Assembly: GCA_949317995.1 (NCBI GenBank)
Contig: OX439052.1
Span: forward strand, 44,512,599 to 44,576,598
Reading direction: 5' to 3'
Origin: Acholoe squamosa
Lineage: Eukaryota > Annelida > Polychaeta > Phyllodocida > Polynoidae
DNA length: 64,000 nt
Positions 1 to 13,021 of this stretch are shown here, piece after piece (positions within the stretch are counted from its first letter, which is position 1; each line of letters opens with the position of its first letter). The notes under the pieces are model-generated. The model saw nothing but the letters and a program-made list of their open reading frames with translations. It had not been told where the DNA came from and did no database searches. The translations under genes and the position numbers were made by a program.

Positions 1-475
1 CGTCTTATACGCGGGAGTTTACGGTATTTGGTTTTCAGTAATAATTCTAGATATAATTCTGCCCAACATTTTGCTACCAGCTACCTCTAATTCATATCCA
101 TTTGATTATGTTATATGAGCGCGCGGAGTCTTACTCCTTTGTGTGTCAAAGAGCAGTTAGCACGGATAAGATGTACCTGTACCTGTGTTACCAACTCACA
201 TGACCACTCCTTGACCAATCGGGGCATCGGAATTTTTCCGCTGGTTCCCACAGATTTGTAAAAGATCTTTTGGCAGGTTCCCATATTAAAATTTGACATG
301 ATAAGCCCCCTTTAAAACATGGATGAGGCCAGTCACTACCACTATGGTATATGTATACAGTTTTCCCTGGGGTGTAACACTGTTCAGCTGTTGAGATTGA
401 AGTATTTGGCCCCCGGGGGGGGGGGGGGCACTTCAATTTTTTTTGATACAGGTGTGTGGCTGAACCCCCGACTAC

Positions 476-800
476 CCTTACCCTTGCTAGGCCAATTGTT
501 CGCGGGGTTTTTCTTCGAAACCCTACCCTTGCTAGGGAACCTTTTACATAATAGTCTTAGGTTTTGCTCAAAATATCTTAAAATGACCTTGTTTGGGAGA
601 AAATTGTATTTTGTTCATGCTATTTTCATGAAAACTTGGAAAATATTTATGAAAATTTCTAAATTTTCTGCGTGAATTGGGGTATTTTGCCGAAAGTTGA
701 CCCTTGCTAGGGACATTTTGCTCAAAAGTAGACCCTTGCTAGGGACATTTGTGGCTGGAACAGGAGGCTTGCTAGGGACTTTTCCTTGAAATGTACCCTT
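476..800 (+). repeat. Degenerate repeat built on CCCTTGCTAGGGA
   Basis: The motif CCCTTGCTAGG(GA) recurs near 480, 523, 698, 733 and 768, spaced about 35-45 bp in its better part (698-780), with a diverged copy near 797. It ends close to a C-run at 840. It is a small minisatellite with no coding signal. Confidence 0.6.
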
Positions 801-2196
801 GCCAGCCGCACATATGTGTATACATTACATAGAGAGTGCCCCCCCCGGGATTTGGCCCAATTTGTGACACAATGTTCCTTGTTCTTTTGCTCGCCCTGCT
901 GATTGTTTCAAAAGATGTCATCATGAAAATAAGTACTTTCCTTTAAAGGGGTATTGGGAAGGGTATGGTACACCACAAACAGCACTTTGTGGTGCTACAC
1001 CATACACCTCACGAGAGTGAACAGGGCACCAACAAAGTTGTCAGTAGTAAAAAATGTTACATGCTAAAATCACCGCAACTCGCAATCAGATCTTTCCAGA
1101 TTTAACTCTTGTTTTCACCCATTGATGGAATCAACCCTGACAAGAATTATGTCTATAACACCCTTCAAATTGATATAAAAACTGAGATTACAATGAAATC
1201 TAAAGAGAAAGACAAGCTACAAAAGTTTATTTCTGTACCGTATACAAAATTTTTGAAAAAGAAACCAGAACCAAGTCCCTCAATCAGAACAATTTTTCCA
1301 TTGGTCAGGAGTAGGTCACATGGAATATTTTACTAAGACATACCTATTTTTAGCTGCATCAGTAGTTGCTCATGCTAGCCGGCCCTTAAAGGGGGGCTAG
1401 CACGGGAAAAAACGATATGGGTACCTGCTCAAAGATTGTTCACAAATTCACAGAAACCAGCTAAAAAAAAACGCAGGTACGTCTTATCTATGCTAGCCTT
1501 CAAATTGATATTTTACCTAGAGGTGAATCAATCAACAGCAGTGTATTCACAATTTGACTGCTCAAAAGATGACACATAACTGAAATGGTTCAAAAGCTGC
1601 TAATATCACCTTGTAAAATGAATGGGCCTGATGTAGCCTCTGTTAAACGTAGTTAAATGTCGTGGGAGTCATTTCCTTTCAATTTATTCTGAGGGGGGGG
1701 GGTCATTTTTTTTCAACCCATTCCTAAGGGGGGGTCATTTTTTTCAACCCATTCCGAAGGGGGGGGGGTCAGTTTTTTCTGACGTATTCATTCTGACAGA
1801 TTGTCGTCCCCCCCCTGCCATAAATAATGAACGCTCCCTTAGACTGTAGACTCAGGCTACTGTAGTGTAGTGACACTCACTGAGTCAGTGAGTGACCCCT
1901 CCCACCCCTACCACGCAGCTCTACCTACCTCTCTGACAGCGCTTCTGCCACACCGATTCAATGTTTGCTATTTCCCTGAGTCTCTTACAACAACATGAAA
2001 CATTGGCCACATCTCTGCCAGGCAGGTGTGACACTACAGCAGTCAACAACTCCACTGGCAGACTCTCCAGGCTCGCCATATTGCTATTAATGGTTCACAC
2101 TTTACCCAAGAGGTGTCGGGTGACGTCGCGCACCGAGCGCAAGGTCAAGGTCACATCAACTTCGCGCGGCCTTGGCTGGGTGGGCACTTTAATAGG

Positions 2197-2293
2197 GGTA
2201 TTCAATAGGCGGCACGCCTAGCCATCGGCGCGCGCCCGGACCTGAACGTGCTCGCACGCCCGCCGCGTGGCTGGCGTGCGGCTAATGAATACC
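2197..2293. repeat. CpG-rich foldback
   Basis: An imperfect inverted repeat. The left arm at 2197-2224 starts GGTATTCAATAGGCGGCACG, and the right arm at 2268-2293 reads as its near complement, ending in GCGTGCGGCTAATGAATACC. About 43 bp of GC-rich loop lies between. It could be a small foldback transposon or a remnant of one. Confidence 0.5.
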
Positions 2294-2827
2294 GCTGCGT
2301 CAATTTATGTCAATTTAGTACTGACTTGTAACACTAGGTGCCACCACAGGTACTGGAGGGGAATCCCCCATAGCACAGGTAGAGGCTGCAGAACACTAAT
2401 TATTTTTCCACTGTTGGCCTATATAGCTTTTGGGCGAAAATAAAATACTTGTGCAAGTATCTGGGCTTAGCCACTATTATTTTCTTGTAGATATGTATTT
2501 TTCCCAATAATTTAGGGCCATGGCATGTGGTACAATGTGATTAACTTTTTTGCTATAGGCCTTAGAGTGCGGACATACCCAGATTTGGGGGTTTTGCAGT
2601 GAATGATTTCAATACATTCTCTAATTAAATAGAGTGCACCCCCCTCAACTTACCATCAAATATCAGCCTAAATAACACTCAAATCTATTAATATACACCC
2701 TAAGGATTAATTTGATACCTGGTTTGCCTACCCACTGTCAGATTTTAGACCAATAATCATTGTACAACACCCTTCAGTGCGGAGCTACAAAGTGTCTCCT
2801 GCTGCCACCTCCCGTCAATTAGTGTAC

Positions 2828-3240
2828 TGCAACCCAAAAGGGTCACTTCTTGCAGATTTGACCTGGCCCTCTGTTTCCCACTCCTTCCTCTAGATGTCGC
2901 CTTTAGTTCCTTCTTCATCCTCCAGGTGGCTCTTTCCACCCCTTCTGTGTCTCATCAAATAATTATGGTTCACCTCTCTGTTTCTTTCTGGCCAAACGGG
3001 GGTTCGGGGGCTCTGCCCCCGATCAAGGATATATGCTAGATCTCATCTGAATTTGAATTACATTCAGATGAGATCATCTGAAACTTATGGAAACTTACAT
3101 GGCAGATTATTTTTCAGATGAGATCTCATCTGAAAGGGTGGGGTTATCCGGGGGATGTGGCCGGATGGGTCTCTCAAGGAATGAAATGTTTATGGGGTGG
3201 TATGACGTCAGTCCACTTCCGGCCAGGTCAAAAATTTGAG
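2828..3240 (+). repeat. Dispersed repeat, copy 1 (inverted relative to 34.3-34.5 kb)
   Basis: Two blocks match the reverse complement of 34260-34503: 2838-2872 (GGGTCACTTCTTGCAG, then a CCTGGCCCTC block) and 3012-3145. The second block contains CATCTGAATTTGAATTACAT, CATCTGAAACTTATGGAAAC and the palindrome CAGATGAGATCTCATCTG. A more diverged, AT-shifted copy in direct orientation lies at 60950-61175; both share TGTCTCATCAAAT near the start and GGTGGTAT(G/A)ACGTC near the end. It behaves like the terminus of a mobile element family. The family is not identified. Confidence 0.7.
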
Positions 3241-3491
3241 AAGGCGACCAGATGCATAGCACAGGGGTAATGGGGAACGTTCACAAATGATAGCAAACAC
3301 AACAGAGAGTCAGAGACAGTTTAGGCCTACTATGCACAGTACGGTACCTAAAGGGCCTGCTGCTGTGTAATAGTGCATACAATGACAAATGTGTGAGAAT
3401 ACATTAGTGCCACTGATCCATATAACGCCCTTTAATAAGGGGGGCTGGCATGGAAAATTAACAACATGGGTACCAATTCACTGTCCCCTTA

Positions 3492-3857
3492 GCATACATG
3501 CCAACATTTCGGGGGACAAAACCGGGAGACCTCCACATATTTGTAGTAACCTTTCCCAAATGCCCTATACAGACTTTATCGAGCAGTGTCAGCTGCTTTA
3601 GTGGGTTAAAGTTAGATACAAAATCAAGTATTTCACAATTTTTGGCATTCTATGAATGCTTTTCTCAGGGTAAAAAAGGTCAAGTGATGCCGAAATCCAG
3701 GAGATTTTACATGTTTAAAGTGCACAAATCTGTCAAAATCCGGGAGAAGAGTGAAAATCCGGGAGATTGAAGGGGAGAACTTCAATCCGGGAGACACCCT
3801 AAAAAATCGGATTGGCCGGGAGACTCCCGGCCAATCAGGGAGTGTTGGCATGTATGC
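3492..3857. mobile_element. MITE-like element with 15-bp perfect terminal inverted repeats
   Basis: The left end at 3492-3506 is GCATACATGCCAACA, and the right end at 3843-3857 is its exact reverse complement. The interior repeats the string CCGGGAGA several times. Flanking bases on both sides (CCCTTA/CTTAGTGCC) belong to the 17-bp satellite, so the element appears to have inserted into the array's left edge, possibly with a TTAG-like duplication. It encodes no transposase. Confidence 0.7.
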
Positions 3858-6800
3858 CTTAGTGCCACTGACCCCTTAGTGCCACTGACCCCTTAGTGCC
3901 ACTGATCCCTTAGTGCCACTGATCCCTTATATACACTGACCCCTTAGTGCCACTGACCCCTTAGTGCCACTGACCCCATAGTGCCACTGATCCCTTAGTG
4001 CCACTGAGCCCTTAGTGCCACTGACCCCTTAGTACCACTGACCCCTTAGTGCCACTGATCCCTTATATACACTGACCCCTTAGTGCCACTGACCCCTTTA
4101 ATAGTGCCACTGACCCCTTAGTGCCACTGACCCCTTAGTGCCACTGACCCCTAATACCACTGACCCCTTAGTACCACTGACCCCTTAGTGCCACTGACCC
4201 CTTAGTGCCACTAACCCCTTATGTACACTGACCCCTTAGTACCACTGAGCCCATAGTGTCACTGACCCCTTATGTACACTGAGCCCTTAGTACCACTGAC
4301 CCCTTATGTACACTGACTCCTTAGTGCCACTGATGCTGACCCCTATGTACACTGACCCCTTAGTGCCACTGACCCCTTATGTACACAGAACCCTTAGTGC
4401 CACTGACCCCTTAGTACCACTGACCCCTTAGTGCCACTGATCCCTTAGTGCCACTGATCCCTTATATACACTGACCCCTTAGTGCCACTGACCCCTTAGT
4501 GCCACTGACCCCTTAGTGCCACTGACCCCTTAGTGCCACTGACCCCTTATGTACACAGAACCCTTAGTGCCACTGACCCCTTAGTACCACTGACCCCTTA
4601 GTGCCACTGATCCCTTAGTGCCACTGATCCCTTATATACACTGACCCCTTAGTGCCACTGACCCCTTAGTGCCACTGACCCCTTAGTGCCACTGACCCCT
4701 TAGTGCCACTGACCCCTTAGTGTCACTGACCCCTTAGTGCCACTGACCCCTTAGTACTACTGACCCCTTAGTGACACTGACCCATTATTGCCACTGACCC
4801 TTTATGTACACTGACCTCTTAGTGCCACTGACCCCTTAGTGCCACTGACCCCTTAGTGCCACTGACCCCTTAGTATCACTGACCCCTTAGAACCACTGAC
4901 CCCTTAGTGCTACTGACCTCTTAGTACCACTGACCCCTTAGCGTCACTGACCCCTTTTTTCCACTGACCCCTTAGTGCCATACACCTCTTATGTACACTG
5001 ACCCCTTAGTACCAATTACCCCTTAGTACCACTGAGTCCTTATGTACACTGACCCATTAGTGCCACTGACCCTTTATGTACACAGACCTCTTAGTGGCAC
5101 TGACCCCTTAGTGCCACTGACTCCTTAGTACCACTGACCCCTTAGTGCCACTGACCCCTTATGTACACTGACCCTTAGTGCCACTGACCCCTTAGTGCCA
5201 CTGACCCCTTATGTACACTGACCCTTATGTACACTGATCCCTTAGGGCCACTGACCCCTTAGTACCACTGGGTCCTAATGTACACTGACCCCTTAGTGGC
5301 ACTGACCCCTTAGTGGCACTGACCCCTTATGTACACTGACCCCTTATGTACACTGACCCCTTAGTGCCACTGACCCCTTAGTGCCACTGACCAATTATGT
5401 ACACTGACCCCTTAGTGCCACTGACCCCTTAGTCCCACTGACCCCTTATGTACACTGACCCTTAGTGCCACTGACCCCTTAAGTACACTGACCCTTAGTG
5501 CCACTGACCCCTTAGTGCCACTGACCCCTTATGTACACTGACCCTTATGTACACTGATCCCTTAGTGCCACTGACCCCTTAGTACCACTGACTCCTAATG
5601 TACACTGACCCCTTAGTGGCACTGACCCCTTAGTGCCACTGACCCCTTATGTACACTGACCCCTTATGTACACTGACCCCTTAGTGCCAGTGACCCCTTA
5701 GTACCACTGACTCCTAATGTACACTGACCCCTTAGTGGCAGTGACCCCTTAGTGCCACTGACCCCTTATGTACACTGACCCCTTTTGTACACTGACCCCT
5801 TAGTGCCACTGACCCCTTAATGCCACTGACCCATTATGTACACTGACCCCTTAGTACCACTGACCCCTTAGTGCCACTGACCCCTTAGTACCACTGACCC
5901 CTTAGTGCCACTGATCCCTTAGTGTCACTGATCCCTTAGTGCTACTGACCCCTTAGTGCCACTGACCCCGTATGTACACTGACCCCTTAGTGCCACTGAC
6001 CCCTTAGTGCCACTGACCCATTAGTGCCACTGACCCCTTAGTGCCACTGACCCCTTAGTGCCACTGATCCCTTAGTGCCACTGATCCCTAATATACACTG
6101 ACCCCTTAGTGGCACTGACCCCTTAGTGGCACTGAGCCCTTAATAACACTGACCCTTTATGTACACTGAACTCTTAGTGCCACTGACCCCTTATGTACTC
6201 GGACCCCTTAGTGCCACTGACCCCTTAGTACCACTGACCCCTTAGTACCACTGATCCCTTAGTGTCACTGATCCCTTAGTGCCACTGACCCCTTAGTGCC
6301 ACTGACCCCGTATGTACAATGACCCCTTAGTGCCACTGACCCCTTAGTGCCACTGACCCATTAGTGCCACTGACCCCTTAGTACCACTGACCCCTTAGTG
6401 CCACTGATCCCTTAGTGCCACTGATCCCTTATATACACTGACCCCTTAGTGGCACTGACCCCTTAGTGGCACTGACCCCTTAATACCACTGACCCCTTAG
6501 TACCACTGACCCCTTAGTGCCACTGACCCCTTAGTACCACTGACCCTTAAGTGCCACTGACCCCTTAGTACCACTGACCCTTTAGTGCCACTGATCCCTT
6601 ATATACACTGACCCCTTAGTGCCACTGACCCCTTAGTGCCACTGACCCCTTAGTGCCACTGATCCCTTAGTGCCACTGATCCCTTATATACACTGACCCC
6701 TTACTGGCACTGACCCCTTAGTGGCACTGACCCTTTAGTACCACTGACCCCTTAGTACCACTGACCCCTTAGTGCCACTGGCCCCGTACGTACACTGACC

Positions 6801-8795
6801 CCTTAGTGCCACTGATCCCTTATGTACACTGACCCCTTAGTGCCACTGACCCCTTATGTACACTGACCTCTCATGAACACTGACCCCTTAGTGCCACTGA
6901 CCCCTTATGTACCACTGACTCCTAATGTACACTGACCCCTTAGTGGCACTGACCCCTTATGTACACTGACCCCTTATGTACACTGACCCCTTAGTGGCAG
7001 TGACCCCTTAGTACCACTGACTCCTAATGTACACTGACCCCTTAGTGGCAGTGACCCCTTAGTGCCACTGACCCCTTATGTACACTGACCCCTTATGTAC
7101 ACTGACCCCTTAGTGGCAGTGACCCCTTAGTACCACTGACTCCTAATGTACACTGACCCCTTAGTGGCAGTGACCCCTTAGTGCCACTGACCCCTTATGT
7201 ACAGTGACCCCTTATGTACACTGACCCCTTAGTGCCACTGACCCCTTAGTGCCACTGACCCATTATGTACACTGACCCCTTAGTACCACTGACCCCTTAG
7301 TGCCACTGACCCCTTAGTACCACTGACCCCTTAGTGCCACTGATCCCTTAGTGTCACTGATCCCTTAGTGCTACTGACCCCTTAGTGCCACTGACCCCGT
7401 ATGTACACTGACCCCTTAGTGCCACTGACCCCTTAGTGGCACTGACCCATTAGTGCCACTGACCCCTTAGTGCCACTGACCCCTTAGTGCCACTGATCCC
7501 TTAGTGCCACTGATCCCTAATATACACTGACCCTTAGTGGCACTGACCCCTTAGTGGCACTGAGCCCTTAATAACACTGACCCTTTATGTACACTGAACT
7601 CTTAGTGCCACTGACCCCTTATGTACACGGACCCCTTAGTGCCACTGACCCCTTAGTACCACTGACCCCTTAGTGCCACTGATCCCTTAGTGTCACTGAT
7701 CCCTTAGTGCCACTGACCCCTTAGTGCCACTGACCCCGTATGTACAATGACCCCTTAGTGCCACTGACCCCTTAGTGCCACTGACCCATTAGTGCCACTG
7801 ACCCCTTAGTACCACTAACCCCTTAGTGCCACTGATCCCTTAGTGCCACTGATCCCTTATATACACTGACCCCTTAGTGGCACTGACCCCTTAGTGGCAC
7901 TGACCCCTTAATACCACTGACCCCTTAGTACCACTGACCCCTTAGTGCCACTGACCCCTTAGTACCACTGACCCTTAAGTGCCACTGACCCCTTAGTACC
8001 ACTGACCCTTTAGTGCCACTGATCCCTTATATACACTGACCCCTTAGTGCCACTGACCCATTAGTGCCACTGACCCCTTAGTGCCACTGATCCCTTAGTG
8101 CCACTGATCCCTTATATACACTGACCCCTTACTGGCACTGACCCCTTAGTGGCACTGACCCTTTAGTACCACTGACCCCTTAGTACCACTGACCCCTTAG
8201 TGCCACTGGCCCCGTACGTATACTGACCTCTTAGTGCCACTGATCCCTTATGTTCACTGACCCCTTAGTGCCACTGACCCCTTATGTACACTGACCTCTC
8301 ATGTACACTGACCCCTTAGTGCCACTGACCCCTTAGTGCCCCTGACCCCTTATGTACACTGATCCCTTAGTGCCACTGACCCCTTAGTACTACTGATTCC
8401 TTATGTACACTGACCCCTTAGTGTCACTGACCCCTTAATGCCACTGACCCCTTATGTACACTGACCCCTTAGTGCCACTGACCCCTTAGTACCACTGACC
8501 CCTTAGTGCCACTGACCCCTTAGTACCACTGACCCTTTAGTGCCACTGATCCCTTATATACACTGACCCCTTAGTGCCACTGACCCCTTAGTACCACTGA
8601 CCCCTTAGTGCCACTGATCCCTTAGTGCCACTGATCCCTTATATACACTGACCCCTTAGTGCCACTGACCCCTTAGTGCCACTGACTCCTTAGTGCCACT
8701 GACCCCTGCTACCACTGACCCCTTAGTACCACTGACCCTTAGTGCCACTGACCCCTTAGTACCACTGACCCATTACTGCCCCTGACCCCTTAGTA
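3858..8795 (+). repeat. 17-bp satellite array, about 4.9 kb
   Basis: Tandem monomers of about 17 bp with consensus ACTGACCCCTTAGTGCC. The main variants replace TAGTGCC with TAGTACC, TATGTACA or TATATACA. A higher-order duplication is visible: the run of variants around 5922-6600, with GTGTCACTGATCCC and CCGTATGTACA, recurs about 1.43 kb later at 7351-8060. The reverse complement of the same satellite forms the array at 28411-30840. No reading frame is conserved. Confidence 0.95.
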
Positions 8796-9800
8796 CAATT
8801 TGCAAATTTTTACGCAAGGCTTTATAGATCTAGGTTGCAAACCTGCCCTCAGCACAAATAAGAACTAGATATTTAAGGTGTGGGGGCAGAAGATGTTTTC
8901 TCCATGATTCCAGGCTTAGGGCCATTCACCCCAGACCCCCCCCCCCTGAAAATTTGCAAATTTTTACCAAAGGTTTTATAGATCTAGGTTGCAAACCTTA
9001 CTGGAACACAAATAAGAACTAGAGATTTAAGGTGTGGAGGCAGAAAATATTTTCCCCTTAATTCTAGGCTTGGGGCCATTCACCCCAGAGCCCCCCCTTG
9101 AAAATTTGCAATTTTTACCCAAGGCTTTATAGATCTAGGTTGGAAACCTTACCTCAGCACAAAGAAGAACTAGAGATTTAAGGTGTGGGGGCAGAAGATG
9201 TTTTCCCAATAATTCTAGGCTTGGGGCCATTTACCCCAGAGCCCCCCCCTTAAAATTTGCAAATATTTACCAAAGGCTTTATATATGTAGGCTGCAAACC
9301 TTTCTAGAGCACAAATATGAACTAGATATTTAAGGTGTGGGGCCAGAAGGTATTTTCCCCATAATTCTAGGCTTGGGGCCATTCAGCCCCGCCTCCCCGA
9401 AAATTTGCAAATTTTTACGCAAGGTTTCATAGATCTAGGTTGCAAACCTTACTGGAGCACAAATAAGAACAAGAGATTTAAGGTGTGGGGGCAGAAGATA
9501 TTTTCCCCTTAATTCTAGGCTTGGGGCCATTCACCCCAGAGCCCCCCCTGAAAACTTGCAATTTTTACCCACGGCTTTGTAGATCTAGGTTGCAAACCTG
9601 CCCTCAGCACAAATAAGAACTAGAGATTTAAGGTGTGGGGGCAGAAGATGTTTTTCCCATAATTCTAGGCTTGGGGCCATTCCCCCCAGAGCCCCCCCTG
9701 AAAATTTGCAAATTTTTATGCAGGGCTTTGTAGATCTAGGTTGCAAACCTTACTGGAACACAAATAAGAACTAGAGATTTAAGGTATTGGGGCAGAAGTA
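8796..9800 (+). repeat. 151-bp tandem repeat, block 1
   Basis: About six and a half copies of a unit of 150-153 bp. Each copy carries AGATCTAGGTTGCAAACC, then AATAAGAACTAGAGATTTAA, then TTCTAGGCTTGGGGCCATTC, and a C-run. Copies start near 8826, 8980, 9131, 9282, 9431, 9581 and 9731. The same unit continues at 10567-11406 and 11987-12372, so the array was once continuous and has been split by insertions. Confidence 0.9.
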
Positions 9801-10566
9801 GGGTCTACTACTCCCCCCCCCGATATAAAAATTGGGCATTGTGCATTGAAGCACAGAAGGCTCAGTGTATGTACCATAAAACCCTCTATCAACCCTGTAG
9901 GGTCACAGGAATCAGCGCTTGCGAAATATTGACTAATTACTTACAAATAGAGACCATTATCTATACATGTACTGACACCAGTCTGGCATAATCTTCTCTT
10001 ACTAAACCCCTTGGACCGCTGGCCCCCTGGACACCTGGCCCCCTGGACACTTGGCCCCCGGACACTTGGCCCCCGGACTCCTGGCCCCCTGGAGACCTGG
10101 CCCCCTGGAAGCCTGGCCCCCTGGACACCTAGCCCCCACATAAAACTTTATCCTTAGCATGCTTAGTTTATCGCTCAGTCCCCAATGTGTTATGTGTATA
10201 GCTTGGACACTGTAAATATTGCCTGCTGAAAAAAAGTGTCTCACTTGGTGATTACCCATAGGACTCCATATGCTAATTTCATCGCCAAAATCTATCTGAC
10301 CAATAGACCCAATGGTTAAAGAACTTGTAGTCAGTATAGCTCCCAAAAACATGACGTAAGTACAGCACCTTTTTTCGTAGAGAAAGACATCACTCACTAT
10401 AAAGGACAAAATGTTGTCTGATAGATGAGATTTGAAACTTTCGTTTGGCTTTTGAAAGATGTGTAAACTAACAGTATATCACTGAATGATTACACCCTAA
10501 AGTTGGTGATTACAAATTTGTGGATCTGACTGAAAACCCGGCTCCAATAGCCCAGGGGATACCCTG
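9801..10566. other. Insertion interrupting the 151-bp array
   Basis: This 766-bp stretch has no 151-bp unit and separates blocks 1 and 2. It contains a short GC-rich minisatellite at 10009-10136. The rest, including the minus-strand open frame 10002-10409, shows no domain I recognise. No clear terminal repeats were found. Confidence 0.5.
10009..10136 (+). repeat. GC-rich minisatellite, about 15-16 bp unit
   Basis: About eight tandem copies of CTGGCCCCCTGGACAC with point variation (GGACACTTGGCCCCCG, GGAGACCTGGCCCC). It lies inside the insertion that splits the 151-bp array. Confidence 0.85.
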
Positions 10567-11406
10567 GGCCAACTAGATATTTAAGGTATGGGGGTAGAAG
10601 ATATTTTCCCCATGATTCTAGGCTTGGGGCATTCACCCCCGTCCCCCCCGAAAATTTACAAATTTTTACGCAAGGCTTTATAGATCTAGGTTGCAAACCT
10701 TACCTCAGCACAAATAAGAACTAGAGATTTAAGGTATGGGGGCAGAAGATGTTTTTCCCATAATTCTAGGCTTGGGGCCATTCATCCCAGAGCCCCCCCC
10801 CCGCGTGAAAATTTGCAAATTTTTACCAAAGGCTTTATAGATCTAGGTTGCAAACCTTACTGTAGCCCAAATAAGAACTAGAGATTTAAGGTGTGCGGGC
10901 AAAAGATATTTTCCCCTTAATTCTAGGCTTGGGGCCATTCACCCCAGAGCCCCCCCTTGATAATTTGCATTTTTTACCCAAGGATTTGTAGACCTATGTT
11001 GCAAACCTTACTGGACCACAAATAAGAACTAGAGATTTAAGGTGTGGGGGCAGAAGATGTTTTCCCCATAATTCTAGGCTTGGGGCCATTCACCCCCGGG
11101 AACCCCCCGAAAATCTGCAAATTTTTGTGCAAGGCTTTATAGATCTAGGTTGCAAACCTTACTGGGGCACAAATAAGAACTAGAGATTTAAGGTTTGGGG
11201 GCAGAAGATATTTTCCCCTTTATTCTAAGCTTGGGGCCATTCACCCCAGAGCCCCCCCTGAGAATTTGCAAATTTTTACCCAATGATTTGTAGATCTAGG
11301 TTGCAAACCTTACCTCAGCACAAATAAGAACTAGATATTTAAGGTGTGGGGCAGAAGATGTTTTCTCCATGATTCTAGGCATGGAGCCATTCACCCCAGA
11401 GCCCCC
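10567..11406 (+). repeat. 151-bp tandem repeat, block 2
   Basis: About five and a half copies of the unit described at 8796-9800, in the same orientation. The block is truncated on the right by the solo LTR at 11407. Confidence 0.9.
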
Positions 11407-11986
11407 TGTCAATGGACTATTCTATGTATTATAATTATGAACGACATACTCAAACCAAACTGGCCAAGCTACCCCTAGTTCAAACCAAGGTTAACCTATT
11501 TTTAGCTTGGCAGGGTGAAGAGTTCACACCTGCCCTCCTCCAGTGGGAAATCCCCAGGCTCCCTCCTGTGGATCCCCGCACTGTAGAACTCAACTATATT
11601 TAGCTTCACCTATCCAATAGGAGCAGCTCACCCTTCCTGCCACAGATTGGAACTGAACACGACCGGTTCCAACCTGAGCAGAACCACCGACTCAGCATAC
11701 CTATACTAAAAATAGAAAGTACAGAAATAGACACGACGTCACCTGGGCTTGCTCCTGACTATATAACCAGCCAGGATCAAGCCTCAGCATCTTATTCTTC
11801 TCCAAACCTAGACCCTACGACACTCAGGTGCCTTGGCTTAGGATATAGCTTGGTCAGACTGGCGAGTACTATATTGTACACTGTATCAGTTACTCATCAT
11901 GCCAATCTTACAAGAAAGCTGGATCATCAACTGAATTGTCTGGACTCCTATTACCTCACTTCATGACATGTAACGAGACATTGACA
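11407..11986 (+). mobile_element. Probable solo LTR, 580 bp
   Basis: The segment begins TGTCAATG and ends CATTGACA, an 8-bp inverted pair giving canonical TG...CA ends. It is flanked on both sides by CCCCC, consistent with a 5-bp target duplication, although the C-run in the host repeat makes this ambiguous. A TATA-like stretch (ACTATATAACCAGCC) near 11758-11772 could be its promoter. No gag or pol is present. It splits the 151-bp array. A non-autonomous TIR element is an alternative. Confidence 0.65.
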
Positions 11987-12372
11987 CCCCCTTCCATGAA
12001 AACTTGCAAATTTTTACCCAAGGCTTTGTAGATCTAGGTTGCAAACCTTACTGGAGCACAAATAAGAACTAGAGATTTAAGGTGTGGGGGCAGAAGATAT
12101 TTTCCCCATAATTCTAGGCTTGGGGCCATTCACCCCTGGGCACCCCCCCCCCGAAAATTTGCAAATTTTTACGCAAGGCTTTACAGATCTAGGTTGCAAA
12201 CCTTACTGGACCACAAATAAGAACTTGAGATTTAAGGTGTGGGGGCAGAAAATATTTTCCCCTTAATTCTAGGCTTGGGGCCATTCACCCCATTGCCCCC
12301 CCCTTGAAAATTTGTAATTTTTACCCAAGGCTTTATAGATCTAGGTTGCAAACCTTACCTCAGCACAAATGT
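11987..12372 (+). repeat. 151-bp tandem repeat, block 3
   Basis: About two and a half copies of the same unit as blocks 1 and 2, continuing directly after the LTR. The last copy ends at 12372 next to unique sequence that leads into the coding exon of the CARF-like gene. Confidence 0.9.
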
Positions 12373-13021
12373 GGGTAGTAAAAGTGGGGGTCCCTGATAC
12401 CAGTACTTTCTTTCAGTGGACAACACAAACATACAGTGTAATGGATCTTTAACACTTTTTTTTTACCAACATACAGGAATAATGTTGATTAATGGTGGGA
12501 TTTCTATCTATTTTAATGTAATTTTCTCACCCCAATACACATTCACCGACACTGATAGTTGCAGTGGTAGGGATTAAACGCATCCAGAGGCTTTGGCATG
12601 TCTCCTTCAACTAAAATTGGCAGAAGCTATATAAATAATAATGCCCTTTTTCAATTTTCATATCAAAGTCAAGCACCCAATGGCCCTAACCAAGTATGGA
12701 ACAAAGACCAAGAAGACATTGTAAATCTACCTATGGTAATGACTATAGGAAAAGGTTCACATTGGATGCTAGACAAAAAAAGACAAAAGTGAAAACATGT
12801 GGACACATGACAGGAGATCAGTCAGAAGTCAATTTCACTTTAACAGCACAAAAAGACTCCAGTACGGGAAATGTACACAAGACAGGCAAGGACAAAGTTG
12901 CAGGAGGAATTAGCGAACAATCAACATCAAAGACTCCAAGTCCACGTTATGTGGCCGTGGATAAAAAAGAAGATGCTGTAAAGTTAACCACCAAAGCTCT
13001 GCAGAAGATGGACCAAGAGTT

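Larger units (their letters stand above)
1..2827. other. Gene-free intergenic DNA with low-complexity runs
   Basis: I see no supportable gene here. Open frames are short, overlap on both strands and lack recognisable motifs. The stretch holds G- and C-runs (around 414-428, 840-847 and 1690-1815), a short tandem repeat at 476-800 and a CpG-rich patch at about 2090-2300 with a foldback. It reads as ordinary metazoan intergenic DNA. Confidence 0.6.

Noticed and set aside
1961..2221. 86-residue frame at 1961-2221
   Set aside because: It runs into the CpG-rich foldback and shows no domain or splice context.
3858..8795. CRISPR-like array
   Set aside because: The 17-bp units are directly tandem with no unique spacers, and the genome is eukaryotic.
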